41,379 nt of DNA from assembly GCA_028284235.1 (NCBI GenBank), contig JANQSC010000035.1, positions 1 through 41,379 on the forward strand, read 5' to 3'. The stretch comes from Opitutaceae bacterium. GTDB taxonomy: Bacteria > Verrucomicrobiota > Verrucomicrobiia > Opitutales > Opitutaceae. Positions 16,553-24,726 of this stretch are shown here, piece after piece. Both the position numbers and the translations under genes were made by a program. Each line of letters starts with the position of its first letter. Positions within the stretch are counted from its first letter, which is position 1. A model generated the notes under the pieces. The model did not search any database and was not told where the DNA came from. It saw only the letters and a list, made by a program, of their open reading frames with translations.

Positions 16553-16565
16553 CGAAAATTCAACC

Positions 16566-17435
16566 TCACTCTCCAAAAACCGCTTCCAACCCGCCACGCA
16601 TCACAGAGGCGTCCGGAGTTCGGCCTGTCCAGTACTCGATGCCGATCACCCCTTGCCCCACCAGCATGCTCAACCCGTCAATGACGCGGCATCCTCGCTC
16701 CGCTGCGTCGCGGATCAGCCGCGTTTTCGGCGGATTCGGGATCACGTCGGCGACAATCATATCCGATGCCAGCGAATTGACATCCAGATTCAGTCGAGCG
16801 TCCACATCTGGATACAATCCGATCGACGTCGAGTTAATGACAATGTTTGTTCCATCGGAAACCGAATAATCCCCCGACCAAGGAACGAAATCAGTCTCCA
16901 GATCGGGACACCGCTCCTTCACCCGCCCCTCAAGCAAATCCACCAGCTCCCGACCACGGTCCTCGCTGCGATTGACGATCGTCAAACGCGTCGCCCCTGA
17001 CAACGCCATCTCTACGGCAATTGCCCGAGCGGCGCCACCCGCCCCAAATATAACCACCGACTTTCCCGCCGGATCCTCGATCTCTTTCAAAGACGACACG
17101 AACCCCTTTCCGTCTGTATTTTCTCCAATAAGACGGCCCTCGCGATTGACCACGCAATTCACCGCTCCCATCAGTTCGGCCGATTCCCCCAAGCCGTCGA
17201 GGTACTGAATCACCTCGACCTTGTGGGGGATCGTGCAATTGAATCCTTGAAATCCAAATACACGCGCTCCCTCCACCGCGCGCTGCAAGCCTTCCGGCCG
17301 AACCTCCAAGGTTAAATAGCGCCAATCCAAATTCATCGCTCCGAAAGCAGACTCGATCATCGCCTGCGTAGGATTTTCCGCCACCGGGAAACCGAAGCAC
17401 CCCACCAATTCCTGTTTGAAGTTCAATTCTGACAT
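16566..17435 (-). CDS. aroE: Shikimate dehydrogenase-family protein (variant substrate motif)
   Basis: 289 aa, cytoplasmic, NADP-dependent oxidoreductase of the shikimate pathway (3-dehydroshikimate to shikimate). ATG 17435 (MSELNFKQEL) was chosen; a longer reading would run into the inverted repeat at 17448. Substrate domain: catalytic K72 (CTIPHK), N93 (GAVNC) and D108 (ENTDG) are conserved. NADP-binding motif GAGGAA (131-136), NSTSIGLYPD, and a C-terminal Gln in VGQGVIGIEYWTG. Odd point: the usual shikimate carboxylate site (A-H-S-x-S-P) reads A-E-N-P-T-Q at 19-24, so Asn21 and Thr23 replace both serines. I believe planctomycete homologues look similar, so it may be a lineage form. It is separated from the upstream FG-GAP gene by the repeat. 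Confidence 0.9.
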   Translation of the reverse strand: MSELNFKQELVGCFGFPVAENPTQAMIESAFGAMNLDWRYLTLEVRPEGLQRAVEGARVFGFQGFNCTIPHKVEVIQYLDGLGESAELMGAVNCVVNREGRLIGENTDGKGFVSSLKEIEDPAGKSVVIFGAGGAARAIAVEMALSGATRLTIVNRSEDRGRELVDLLEGRVKERCPDLETDFVPWSGDYSVSDGTNIVINSTSIGLYPDVDARLNLDVNSLASDMIVADVIPNPPKTRLIRDAAERGCRVIDGLSMLVGQGVIGIEYWTGRTPDASVMRGGLEAVFGE

Positions 17436-17447
17436 AAATAGCTGTTT

Positions 17448-17582
17448 CCCACAGATTACGCAGATCATCACAGATATATTTCGCCTAAAATCCATCCAAA
17501 AATTGGACGACTCTCGGACGAAGTAACCTTCGCGTATTTTGTCGTCAGAATACTATCTGAGGCAATCTGCGTAATCTGTGGG
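17448..17582. repeat. Long-range inverted repeat with CACAGATTACGCAGAT arms
   Basis: CCCACAGATTACGCAGAT (17448-17465) is an exact inverted match of 17565-17582. The 18-bp arms enclose about 100 bp of unique sequence. Words of this type occur in intergenic repeats of many bacteria; here the arms bracket the whole spacer between the FG-GAP gene (stop at 17591) and aroE (start at 17435). Confidence 0.85.
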
Positions 17583-17590
17583 CGAATCCG

Positions 17591-18805
17591 CTACCCCTCA
17601 TTGAATATCACATACGTGCCGCTTTTTCCCGCGACCGCCAAATCCAAGCGTCCATCCCCGTTCAAATCGCCCGTCGCAATCTGCAAACCTGTGCCCGCCG
17701 ATCCCACCGCAATCGTCTTCCGGTCGAATCGCTCATTCTCCTTGTCCCAATTATAGTAATACAAAACCGGTTCTTCCATCCCGCCGGGATCTTTGCCATT
17801 GTGAGCGAAAACGCGTTTCCCCGTGATCAGTTCCTCTTCCCCGTCCCCGTCAATGTCCGCCATGTGCAAGGTGTGCGGCTGCGAGAAGGAGTCGTCGATC
17901 AAATGCTCGCTCCACTGCAAGGTCCCGTCCGCCGCTGGCTCAAGCTGCTCGCGCCAGAAAAGCCCGTAATCATGACCGAGTCCATAAATGAAGTCATTCC
18001 GCCCGTCACCGTTCAAATCACGAACCACAACCGGAATCGACGCGTGCAAGTACCAGGCATCGTGATACGTCCACGGCCCAGTAAAGGCGCCGCCTTGCGG
18101 CTGTTCGTACCAGCCCGCTTGGAAGATGACGTCCTTGAGCCCGTCCCCGTTCAAATCGCCAATCCCAAGTCCATGGCCGTTTTTGCTAGAGCCGATCGTT
18201 CGCTTGACCAGGGTTGGGACTTCCCGCATCACTTTCTTCTTCCGATTAGCGACTTGCTCCACGACTTCGCGCGTTTCCGTCGCAAACTCCCAAGCCAGTA
18301 GCGACGTCTCCTTGTTCCAGGAATTCACTACGAATTCGACGACTCCGTCGCCATCGATATCGTACAAAAGCTCCGCCTCGTTGCGACTGACTCCCGTATC
18401 CACGAGAAGATGCTTCTCCCAAAGCAACCCGCGATCCAACACGTCCCGACCCGGATTCCGAAACCAGTGAATCTCCGTATGGAAAAACGAAAGGGCGATC
18501 ACATCCACCCAGCCATCCCCGTCCACGTCGTAAGGAAAGTCGCCGTTCGATTGGGCGTACCCATTCTGGTCCTCGATCGCTCGAACCGCGCGAGGGGTGA
18601 AATCCGGCCCCGCGTACCAGTTTCGACCCGCGATCACATCAAGCTGGCCATCGTTGTTCACATCCACAATCGCGCAGCCTTCATTCGAATCGACAGCGAG
18701 CAGTTTCACAGAGAACGTGATGTCCTTTTCCTCTCCATCAACGATGACTGAAAACGGAAGCGTCGCTGCTAAAACCAGCGCGAGGGGTAGTTTTGGGGAT
18801 TTCAT
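17591..18805 (-). CDS. Secreted FG-GAP/VCBS repeat protein
   Basis: 404 aa from ATG 18805; an in-frame TTG lies three codons upstream. Signal peptide with hydrophobic core LALVLAATLPFSVI. The rest is a seven-bladed integrin-like propeller, shown by seven Ca-binding DxNxDGxxD motifs: DVNNDGQLDV, DVDGDGWVDV, DIDGDGVVEF, DLNGDGLKDV, DLNGDGRNDF, DIDGDGEEEL and DLNGDGRLDL. No catalytic motif is visible. Such proteins in PVC bacteria are exported and lie among carbohydrate-degradation genes, probably in binding or scaffolding roles. Same strand as, and 68 bp downstream of, the haem/HEAT dehydrogenase, so probably co-transcribed. Confidence 0.9.
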   Translation of the reverse strand: MKSPKLPLALVLAATLPFSVIVDGEEKDITFSVKLLAVDSNEGCAIVDVNNDGQLDVIAGRNWYAGPDFTPRAVRAIEDQNGYAQSNGDFPYDVDGDGWVDVIALSFFHTEIHWFRNPGRDVLDRGLLWEKHLLVDTGVSRNEAELLYDIDGDGVVEFVVNSWNKETSLLAWEFATETREVVEQVANRKKKVMREVPTLVKRTIGSSKNGHGLGIGDLNGDGLKDVIFQAGWYEQPQGGAFTGPWTYHDAWYLHASIPVVVRDLNGDGRNDFIYGLGHDYGLFWREQLEPAADGTLQWSEHLIDDSFSQPHTLHMADIDGDGEEELITGKRVFAHNGKDPGGMEEPVLYYYNWDKENERFDRKTIAVGSAGTGLQIATGDLNGDGRLDLAVAGKSGTYVIFNEG

Positions 18806-18873
18806 ATCTATCAAACCATTGTCTTCAAACGCGATGATGAAGCAACCTGTAAATTAGCCGCTCTTGAAACCAT

Positions 18874-21800
18874 CTACTTCCCATTCACAATTTGAACCTG
18901 GGCCCGCGAACCCGCGATATCCACAATCTCTATACTGAACACACCGCTCTTCGCAGTCCCCTCCTTGATCGCCAAATAAATGGGCTGCACTCCCGCCTCG
19001 GCTTCGAAGGCGTAACGTCCCTCCGATCGCTCGACTTCCCCAGAAGACGCCCACAGATGGCTGACCGACGGACCTTGCAAACGCAAGCCAACCACCCCAG
19101 CAGATTTCACATCCAATCGGAACCGCGCATAGTGGTACCCTTCGCGGTGCAGACGCAGCGCCGGGATATCAGACAATGGAACCACTCCACCCACCCGCGC
19201 GTAAATCGGCGTCCACGAAAACCGAGGATCGTTCGAAGTGACGTATCCAAACGGCTTGTGCCTCAAAATATCGGCAAACCCGCTGTCCCCGTCCTGATTA
19301 TCCAAATACTGGAATGTTCGGGCCAATCTCCGAGACGACACTTTAAAAGGGCCTTCCTTCCCCAGCTCGGAAAGAAAGGCGACCAAGTCGGCGAGTTCGT
19401 CCTTGCGCAACGGAGCGGTCAATCCCGGAGGCATCAACGAAACGGGACTGATCGTCTGTGACTCGACGTCGCTCTTGGCCACGACAATCATTCGGTCCGA
19501 AGTATCCCGCAGCGTGAGCGTCCGATCGTCCTCCTTCGCCAGAGTTCCCGCCAAGATCGAGCCGTCCTTCTTCGTCACGCTTACGACATGGTACCCCTCT
19601 TTAATCTTCTTCTGCGGCTGCAAGAGCGAATCGACAATATAGTCCATCGGCGCGCTCGCTCCCATGCTCGTCAAATCCGGACCCAACGAGCCTCCAGCGC
19701 CACCAATCGCATGGCAGGTCTGGCACAGAAGCTCGTCCCGCCGATAAACCGCTTCGCCGCGTTCGGCATCCCCATTGGATTGCGTGTATTCAATAAATGC
19801 CGCCATCTCAGTCGGATCTACAATCGGATCCAGCGGTTCTATCCCTCCCGCGTCCTCGATCGCTTTCTTAAGACGGCTCGCGTCAAACGGGGCGGAACCA
19901 ATCAAACGGAGTCCATCCGTGGCCACAGTCGCTTCGATACGTTTCCCATCCAGCGCAGACGCCAGCGCGTTCGCAAACTTCGCCCGCGTCAAATAAGGAC
20001 GGAACAAGGGTAAAACCCCGTCGGCTTCTCCCGCAGAAGCAAGCGCGTTCGCGACCGACGGAGCCGAGGCTTCCGGTTCCGCCCGGGCCAGTCCCGCAAT
20101 CGCCCGAATCCGCACCGCCGATGGAAAACGCTCGCCGCCCAGTCGCTTCAACGCGGCGATCGACTCCGTTCCGCCCATTCGAGCCAAACCTTCTATCGCG
20201 GCCTCGCTCAACGCGGGGGGCGTTTCCAACGCTCCCGCCACCGACTCAAGCAGACCGACCGCTTCCACTGCGTTCCAAGTCCCCACCAGTCGGGCAGCGC
20301 GAGTCGCGACCGCGTTGCGTTCGCTCGATAGCAACGACTCGACTGCCTCCAACGACACCGCCGGAATAACTTTGCGTTCCACCGCCGCCGTTTGCAGGGC
20401 GTCCAGAATTTCAGGCGTCCCGGAAATACCGCCTCCTTCTCTCATCACGGCCGCTTCCACGACACGTTCCAATACCGACGAGTCCCCCAGCTCGCCCAGC
20501 AATATCAAGGCCTCGAGTGATTCGTCAGCGTCGAGCCCGCCCGCTTCCCAAAGGGCGACAAGCGGCGCGAGCCCCTCCCCGCGTCCCAAGGCCCGAATCG
20601 CGTACATCAGTCGACCCGGATCGTCTCCCAAAAAGAGCGGATTTCGACGAACCTCCGGCAGCCAATCCGATTCCAGCGCGGTTAGCGTCCGCCACAGGCC
20701 AAACTCCAAAGTGTCGTCCAACGAATCGCTGAAAACCTCCATCGCGAGTCGAGCGGACGAAGCCCCGCCCAACGCTCGCAATCCATGCAAGGCCTCTAAC
20801 TGGACGCGGGGATGGGGATCGCGCGCGCCCCGCTCCAGGAACTCGAACGACCGATCGTTTTGCTCGGGATTCTCCTCCAAGACTCGCAGTGCCGCCGCTC
20901 TCACCCGGAAGTCGTCGGAACCCAAAAGCGTATCCACCAATCCATTGCTTACCTCCCGCAGCGATTGCGTGACCCACAAGGCCTCCAAGCGATGGTGATC
21001 GACCTCTTCGTCGGAGTCGTCCAATCGCGCCACCCACTCGCGCAAGACCGGAAGCGTCGCTTCCTTGCCCCGATGCTTCAACCACAGCTTCGCCTGCGAG
21101 CGCGGCCACCAATCCGGCGACTTCAAGATCTCGAGCAATTCTCCCACCGACGCATCCGCGATATTTGGAGCCTCGACGAGAGGTCGGCTCTTTGCCGTGA
21201 TTCGCCAGATCCGCCCGTGCTTGTTGTCCCGCCGCTCGTCTCGGAAATCGACCTCGCCATGTTGAATGATCGGATTGTACCAGTCCGCTACATACAACGC
21301 TCCATCTGGACCGAGCTGCACGTCGATCGGTCGAAAGGCGCCGTGGGTACTCGTTAGCAAATCCTCTTGCTGCAGGGAGACGTAGCCGCTTTGCGAATCG
21401 ACCGGCTTGAACACGCTAATACGGTTTCCGCGAAAATCGTTCACGATCACGCGCCCCTGCCACTCGTCGGGAAAATGGGAAGAGTCGATAATCTCCAACC
21501 CGCTGAACTTCGGCTGACCCGGATTGAGACTGGGCATGAACCGATCGACCCCAACCGAGGCGCGAAAGGCGGCTCCAGGAAATGAATACGCGATCCCCTC
21601 AAATCCCGCTCCATCCGACTGAAAAGACTGGCCCCAGTAGTCGAACTGGTGTCCCCACGAGTTGACGAGACCGTTGTTGTACACATCCAGCTCCAGCGTT
21701 TCCGGGCGGAGCCTCCACACGCCGCCCGCCCTCAGCTCCCGAATCCCGCGCGGCGTCTCGATATACGAGTGAATGTAGATCGACTGGTTGAAGTAGATCC

Positions 21801-22335
21801 GACCCGCCGGGCCCGCTCTGAGCGTATGGACGATGTGATGCGTGTCCTCCGTGCCAAAACCGGAGAGGAATACTTGCTCAGTGTCCGCCACCCCATCGTC
21901 GTCGACATCCTTGTAAAACATCAGATCCGTCGAATTGCCCACGAACACGCCCTCCGGCAAGGCTAGCACGGAAGTAGGAATAAGTAGTCCCTCTGCGAAT
22001 ACAACGCTTTTATCAGCAACTCCGTCGCCATCCGTATCCTCGAGCCGGTAAACCTTGTCGGATGCCAGCTCGCCCGGCTTGATATGCGGATAAGTCGCCG
22101 TCGTCGCCACATACAAACGACCTCTCGCGTCAAAACTAATGGCCAGTGGCTTGTCGATCATCGGCTCCGAGGCGTAAAGCGACACCTCGAATCCGTCCGC
22201 GGGCGTCATCAAACTCAATTGATGATCAACATCCGGATTGGGAATATCGGTCAGAGCTCTCTGGCCCCAACTCATGGATACACCCATAAATACAAGTATC
22301 AAAAAACGGTAGCGACCCATCCCCCGCCTTCGCAT
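18874..22335 (-). CDS. PVC-type membrane-bound dehydrogenase with HEAT repeats and cytochrome c domain
   Basis: 1153 aa from ATG 22335; ATGs at 22347 and 22320 are also possible, and all give a signal peptide ending near MSWGQ. Domains: quinoprotein-like beta-propeller of the Pirellula/Verrucomicrobium N-terminal family (about 25-390, e.g. GFEVSLYASEP, LEDTDGDGVAD, GPDGALYVADWYNP); HEAT-like helical repeats (about 400-830); c-type cytochrome with C871-QTC-H875 followed by GGSLGPDLTSMG and the conserved tail ending SLMPPGLTAPL (about 855-980); a C-terminal beta domain. Family role inferred: periplasmic oxidation of a sugar or alcohol, with electrons passed through the haem. The frame upstream of the start is open but overlaps the next gene and the family II repeat, so it is not coding. 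Confidence 0.9.
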   Translation of the reverse strand: MRRRGMGRYRFLILVFMGVSMSWGQRALTDIPNPDVDHQLSLMTPADGFEVSLYASEPMIDKPLAISFDARGRLYVATTATYPHIKPGELASDKVYRLEDTDGDGVADKSVVFAEGLLIPTSVLALPEGVFVGNSTDLMFYKDVDDDGVADTEQVFLSGFGTEDTHHIVHTLRAGPAGRIYFNQSIYIHSYIETPRGIRELRAGGVWRLRPETLELDVYNNGLVNSWGHQFDYWGQSFQSDGAGFEGIAYSFPGAAFRASVGVDRFMPSLNPGQPKFSGLEIIDSSHFPDEWQGRVIVNDFRGNRISVFKPVDSQSGYVSLQQEDLLTSTHGAFRPIDVQLGPDGALYVADWYNPIIQHGEVDFRDERRDNKHGRIWRITAKSRPLVEAPNIADASVGELLEILKSPDWWPRSQAKLWLKHRGKEATLPVLREWVARLDDSDEEVDHHRLEALWVTQSLREVSNGLVDTLLGSDDFRVRAAALRVLEENPEQNDRSFEFLERGARDPHPRVQLEALHGLRALGGASSARLAMEVFSDSLDDTLEFGLWRTLTALESDWLPEVRRNPLFLGDDPGRLMYAIRALGRGEGLAPLVALWEAGGLDADESLEALILLGELGDSSVLERVVEAAVMREGGGISGTPEILDALQTAAVERKVIPAVSLEAVESLLSSERNAVATRAARLVGTWNAVEAVGLLESVAGALETPPALSEAAIEGLARMGGTESIAALKRLGGERFPSAVRIRAIAGLARAEPEASAPSVANALASAGEADGVLPLFRPYLTRAKFANALASALDGKRIEATVATDGLRLIGSAPFDASRLKKAIEDAGGIEPLDPIVDPTEMAAFIEYTQSNGDAERGEAVYRRDELLCQTCHAIGGAGGSLGPDLTSMGASAPMDYIVDSLLQPQKKIKEGYHVVSVTKKDGSILAGTLAKEDDRTLTLRDTSDRMIVVAKSDVESQTISPVSLMPPGLTAPLRKDELADLVAFLSELGKEGPFKVSSRRLARTFQYLDNQDGDSGFADILRHKPFGYVTSNDPRFSWTPIYARVGGVVPLSDIPALRLHREGYHYARFRLDVKSAGVVGLRLQGPSVSHLWASSGEVERSEGRYAFEAEAGVQPIYLAIKEGTAKSGVFSIEIVDIAGSRAQVQIVNGK

Positions 22336-22347
22336 TGCCACGGACAT

Positions 22348-22425
22348 AAACCCGCCGGGACGGCGGGTTCCACCTTTTTCAACTTGCGCGATAGGTGGAA
22401 CGGGCCGTCCCGGCACGTTCGTTCG
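22348..22425 (+). repeat. Family II two-hairpin element, copy 2
   Basis: Hairpin A arms AACCCGCCG / CGGCGGGTT, loop GGA (22349-22369); central TTCCACCT (22368-22375) / AGGTGGAA (22393-22400); hairpin B arms AACGGGCCG / CGGCACGTT with loop TCC and one mismatch (22399-22419). It lies in the 164-bp spacer directly upstream of the dehydrogenase start and downstream of the SGNH-like gene, so it would be transcribed between the two. Confidence 0.85.
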
Positions 22426-22484
22426 GCTGAGTAAAGAACCAGCAATCACTCTCAAAGAAGATCGGCCGCTACCAAACAAGCCCC

Positions 22485-23732
22485 TCACCCCTCGCCTCCT
22501 TCCACGCGTCGGAACACGAGCGAGTACGCCTTCGGCAGCCTCAGTTTCGCAATCTGCTCCTCGACCTTTTTGATCGGCTCCTCGAGTTCTTCGATCTCCT
22601 TGGCATTCTGCCCTTGCTCGTGCTTGCGGAAACCGCGCAGATACGTCTCGTTTTGCGGACGCCACTGATGGAAGAAGAGCTGATTCTTCTTCTTGATCGC
22701 CTCGCGCAGCTCCTCGACTTGCTGGTTCGACGGCTCCCAGGCCAGTTGGATTCCCGCTTTCCACTTTTCCGCTTCGCCGGTAGCCAACTCCTTCCCCAAA
22801 TGCTCCAGCGTATAAATCCCCGGCGGCAGATTGCCGATCGCGAGCGTGAGGTTCTGCGAATGGTCCCCGCCCAAAGGCGACAGACTAAGCCATTGATCTC
22901 TCAATCGAATCGTCATCGTTTCCTTCGCCTCCGTCACGCCAATCAACTCGACTCCAAAACTCGACGACGCCTCCCCATCCGCGCCGACTACAATGGACTT
23001 GGTCGTCGGATACGGCGCCAGTGACTGGGCGATTCGTTCCGCCGCGAGAAAGTAGCCGTACTCGTTCAAGTGCACGCCATTCTCCGTAATCGCCCGCTCC
23101 GCGCTCCCCTCCCTTCGCGTCTCTAGCGTGTTGAATAAATCGACAAACCAAGCGTCCCGCTCGTTCGCGAGAGCGCTCAACGCATCCGTGTAGCGAGCGG
23201 CGTTTTCATTTTGCTCGCTCGGATCCGGCAACATTTCGCCAAACGCTTCCCGCGGCGTCGGAGACAACAAGGCCACTCGCGCTCCCGTCGATTGAATGAG
23301 CTCTACAAGTGTATCCATATTTTGGATAAATTTTTCCAACCCATTCTCCCCTTCGAACAACGCCATATTTCCATAGCTAACGAGAACCACGTTCGGATCC
23401 ACCAGGGACAGGTGCGTCGCCAGGTTTTCGCGCCCCTTCTCAACCGGATCGAAAAACACCCGAGCCCGGCCCAGCGCATCGTCGCCCGCCCAGCCAATGT
23501 TGCGGAAAACAACGTCCCGATTCAGCCAACGCGCAGTCAAAACCGTCTCGATGTGCCCGTAGCGAACCGCTCGCTCGAAAAACGTATCCCCCAAAAACGC
23601 AACTCGATCGCCGTCCTTCAATTCCAACGGCTCCGCGCGAGCGGAAGTCGACAGCAACGATCCCAGCGAAGCGCAGAGAACCAGGGATCGGCCGACTCGC
23701 AGTCCGAAACCCAATGCGTAGGATGCAATCAT
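22485..23732 (-). CDS. SGNH-hydrolase-fold exported protein with altered catalytic residues
   Basis: 415 aa. ATG 23732 was chosen: it starts a signal peptide (core SLVLCASLGSLLSTS, cut near SARA). SGNH fold: block I VAFLGDTFFER has Thr50 where the nucleophilic Ser is expected; block III is SYGNMALF; block V is EN218-GVH221-LNEYGYF, with Asn replacing the catalytic Asp. Residues about 330-415 are charged and predicted coiled coil (KEIEELEEPIKKVEEQIAKL). I recall this GDT/NGVHL form recurring in Planctomycetes and Verrucomicrobia next to haem/HEAT dehydrogenases, as here (dehydrogenase 150 bp downstream). It is therefore probably a conserved subfamily with altered or no esterase activity. Confidence 0.86.
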   Translation of the reverse strand: MIASYALGFGLRVGRSLVLCASLGSLLSTSARAEPLELKDGDRVAFLGDTFFERAVRYGHIETVLTARWLNRDVVFRNIGWAGDDALGRARVFFDPVEKGRENLATHLSLVDPNVVLVSYGNMALFEGENGLEKFIQNMDTLVELIQSTGARVALLSPTPREAFGEMLPDPSEQNENAARYTDALSALANERDAWFVDLFNTLETRREGSAERAITENGVHLNEYGYFLAAERIAQSLAPYPTTKSIVVGADGEASSSFGVELIGVTEAKETMTIRLRDQWLSLSPLGGDHSQNLTLAIGNLPPGIYTLEHLGKELATGEAEKWKAGIQLAWEPSNQQVEELREAIKKKNQLFFHQWRPQNETYLRGFRKHEQGQNAKEIEELEEPIKKVEEQIAKLRLPKAYSLVFRRVEGGEG

Positions 23733-23872
23733 GAGTATTTTCAAGGGCGTGAGCGAAGTTGGGGGCGTCGTTGAAGCGGAAGGTGAAGGCGAATGGAAAA
23801 CGGGGCAAGGAATTGAACGCCCGCCGGACCTTTTTCTATCAAACGAGATGCGGGCCATAATAGGCGACGCCG

Positions 23873-24655
23873 TCATGACCGACTAGCATGATCGCTCCTA
23901 ACTTTTGTACAGAATCGGCGCCGATAACGCAGAGGCGAGACCCCATAGCGCCGACGGAACGCTTTCGAAAACGCGCTCTGATCGTAAAAGCCGCAACGCA
24001 AAGCGATATCGCACAGACTCAATTCCGAACCCCGCAAAAACTCGACGCTCTTCTCGAGCCGCAACCGCTTCAAATACTCGACCGGCTTCATCTGAAACAG
24101 CTGCTGAAACACGCGACCAAACTGATTGACCGAGTAATTCGCCGCCGCCGCGAGCTCGCTCACCCGCGCCCCTTCACCATAGCGCTGGTTGGCAAGAGCC
24201 AGCGCCGGCTTCATCCGCTCGAATTCCTGGACCACCGAACCCTCGCCGTCAAAGGGCTTGAGAATTCCCGCTACGCCCACCACGCGCTCCACGCCTCCCC
24301 GCCTAGTCCGAATCGGGATCTTCGAGCACCGGTACCACTGTAGCGACCCGTCCGAAGAGACCAGCCAAACCGCGTCGATAATCGGCTCTCCCGACTCCAT
24401 CACTCGCAAGTCCTCCTCCACGTACGCCTTCGCCAGGGCCGGAGGATGAAAGTCACTGTCGCGCTTGCCCAGCATTTCCTCCTCGCTCTCCAATCCAAGC
24501 TTCGTCCAATGAGCCCGATTGCAGCGGACAAAACGGTGCTCCCGATCTTTCACGAACAGGTAGCTCGACTCTATAAGATCGAACAACTGCCCCAGCGCCT
24601 CCGCTTCGTTGCGCGCCTCCCACGCTTCCTCCGAAAACTCGAAATTCGTAGCCAT
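23873..24655 (-). CDS. PAS-domain AraC-family transcription regulator
   Basis: 260 aa, cytoplasmic. ATG 24655 was chosen; a TTG lies five codons upstream. The N-terminal PAS/PAC domain (about 20-140: LIESSYLFVKDREHRFVRCN ... ILKPF) senses a ligand or redox state. The C-terminal AraC domain (about 160-255) has two helix-turn-helix units, VSELAAAANYSVNQFGRVFQ and LCDIALRCGFYDQSAFSKAF. It is divergent from the PSD1/DUF1501 operon across only 71 bp and lies upstream of the SGNH-like/dehydrogenase genes on its own strand, so either set is a plausible target. PAS-AraC pairings of this kind are common in Opitutae. Confidence 0.92.
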   Translation of the reverse strand: MATNFEFSEEAWEARNEAEALGQLFDLIESSYLFVKDREHRFVRCNRAHWTKLGLESEEEMLGKRDSDFHPPALAKAYVEEDLRVMESGEPIIDAVWLVSSDGSLQWYRCSKIPIRTRRGGVERVVGVAGILKPFDGEGSVVQEFERMKPALALANQRYGEGARVSELAAAANYSVNQFGRVFQQLFQMKPVEYLKRLRLEKSVEFLRGSELSLCDIALRCGFYDQSAFSKAFRRRYGVSPLRYRRRFCTKVRSDHASRS

Positions 24656-24726
24656 GGTGAAAATATACAAAAATCAGCCCCGAATTCTCCAATAAAAAGT
24701 GCCAACGAGCGTGTATTATAACCAAA
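24656..24726. promoter_or_regulatory. 71-bp divergent promoter region
   Basis: A short AT-rich spacer between the ATG codons of the PAS-AraC regulator and the PSD1 gene. TATTAT (24714-24719) could be a -10 for the PSD1 operon; transcription would then begin at or one base before the ATG (24727), suggesting a leaderless message. The shared spacer is the natural place for autoregulation by the AraC protein. No clear inverted repeat is seen. Confidence 0.5.

Noticed and set aside
22345-22764. N-terminal extension of the haem/HEAT dehydrogenase frame
   Set aside because: The extension overlaps the SGNH-like gene in another frame and runs through the family II repeat; the signal peptide starts at 22335 or 22320.
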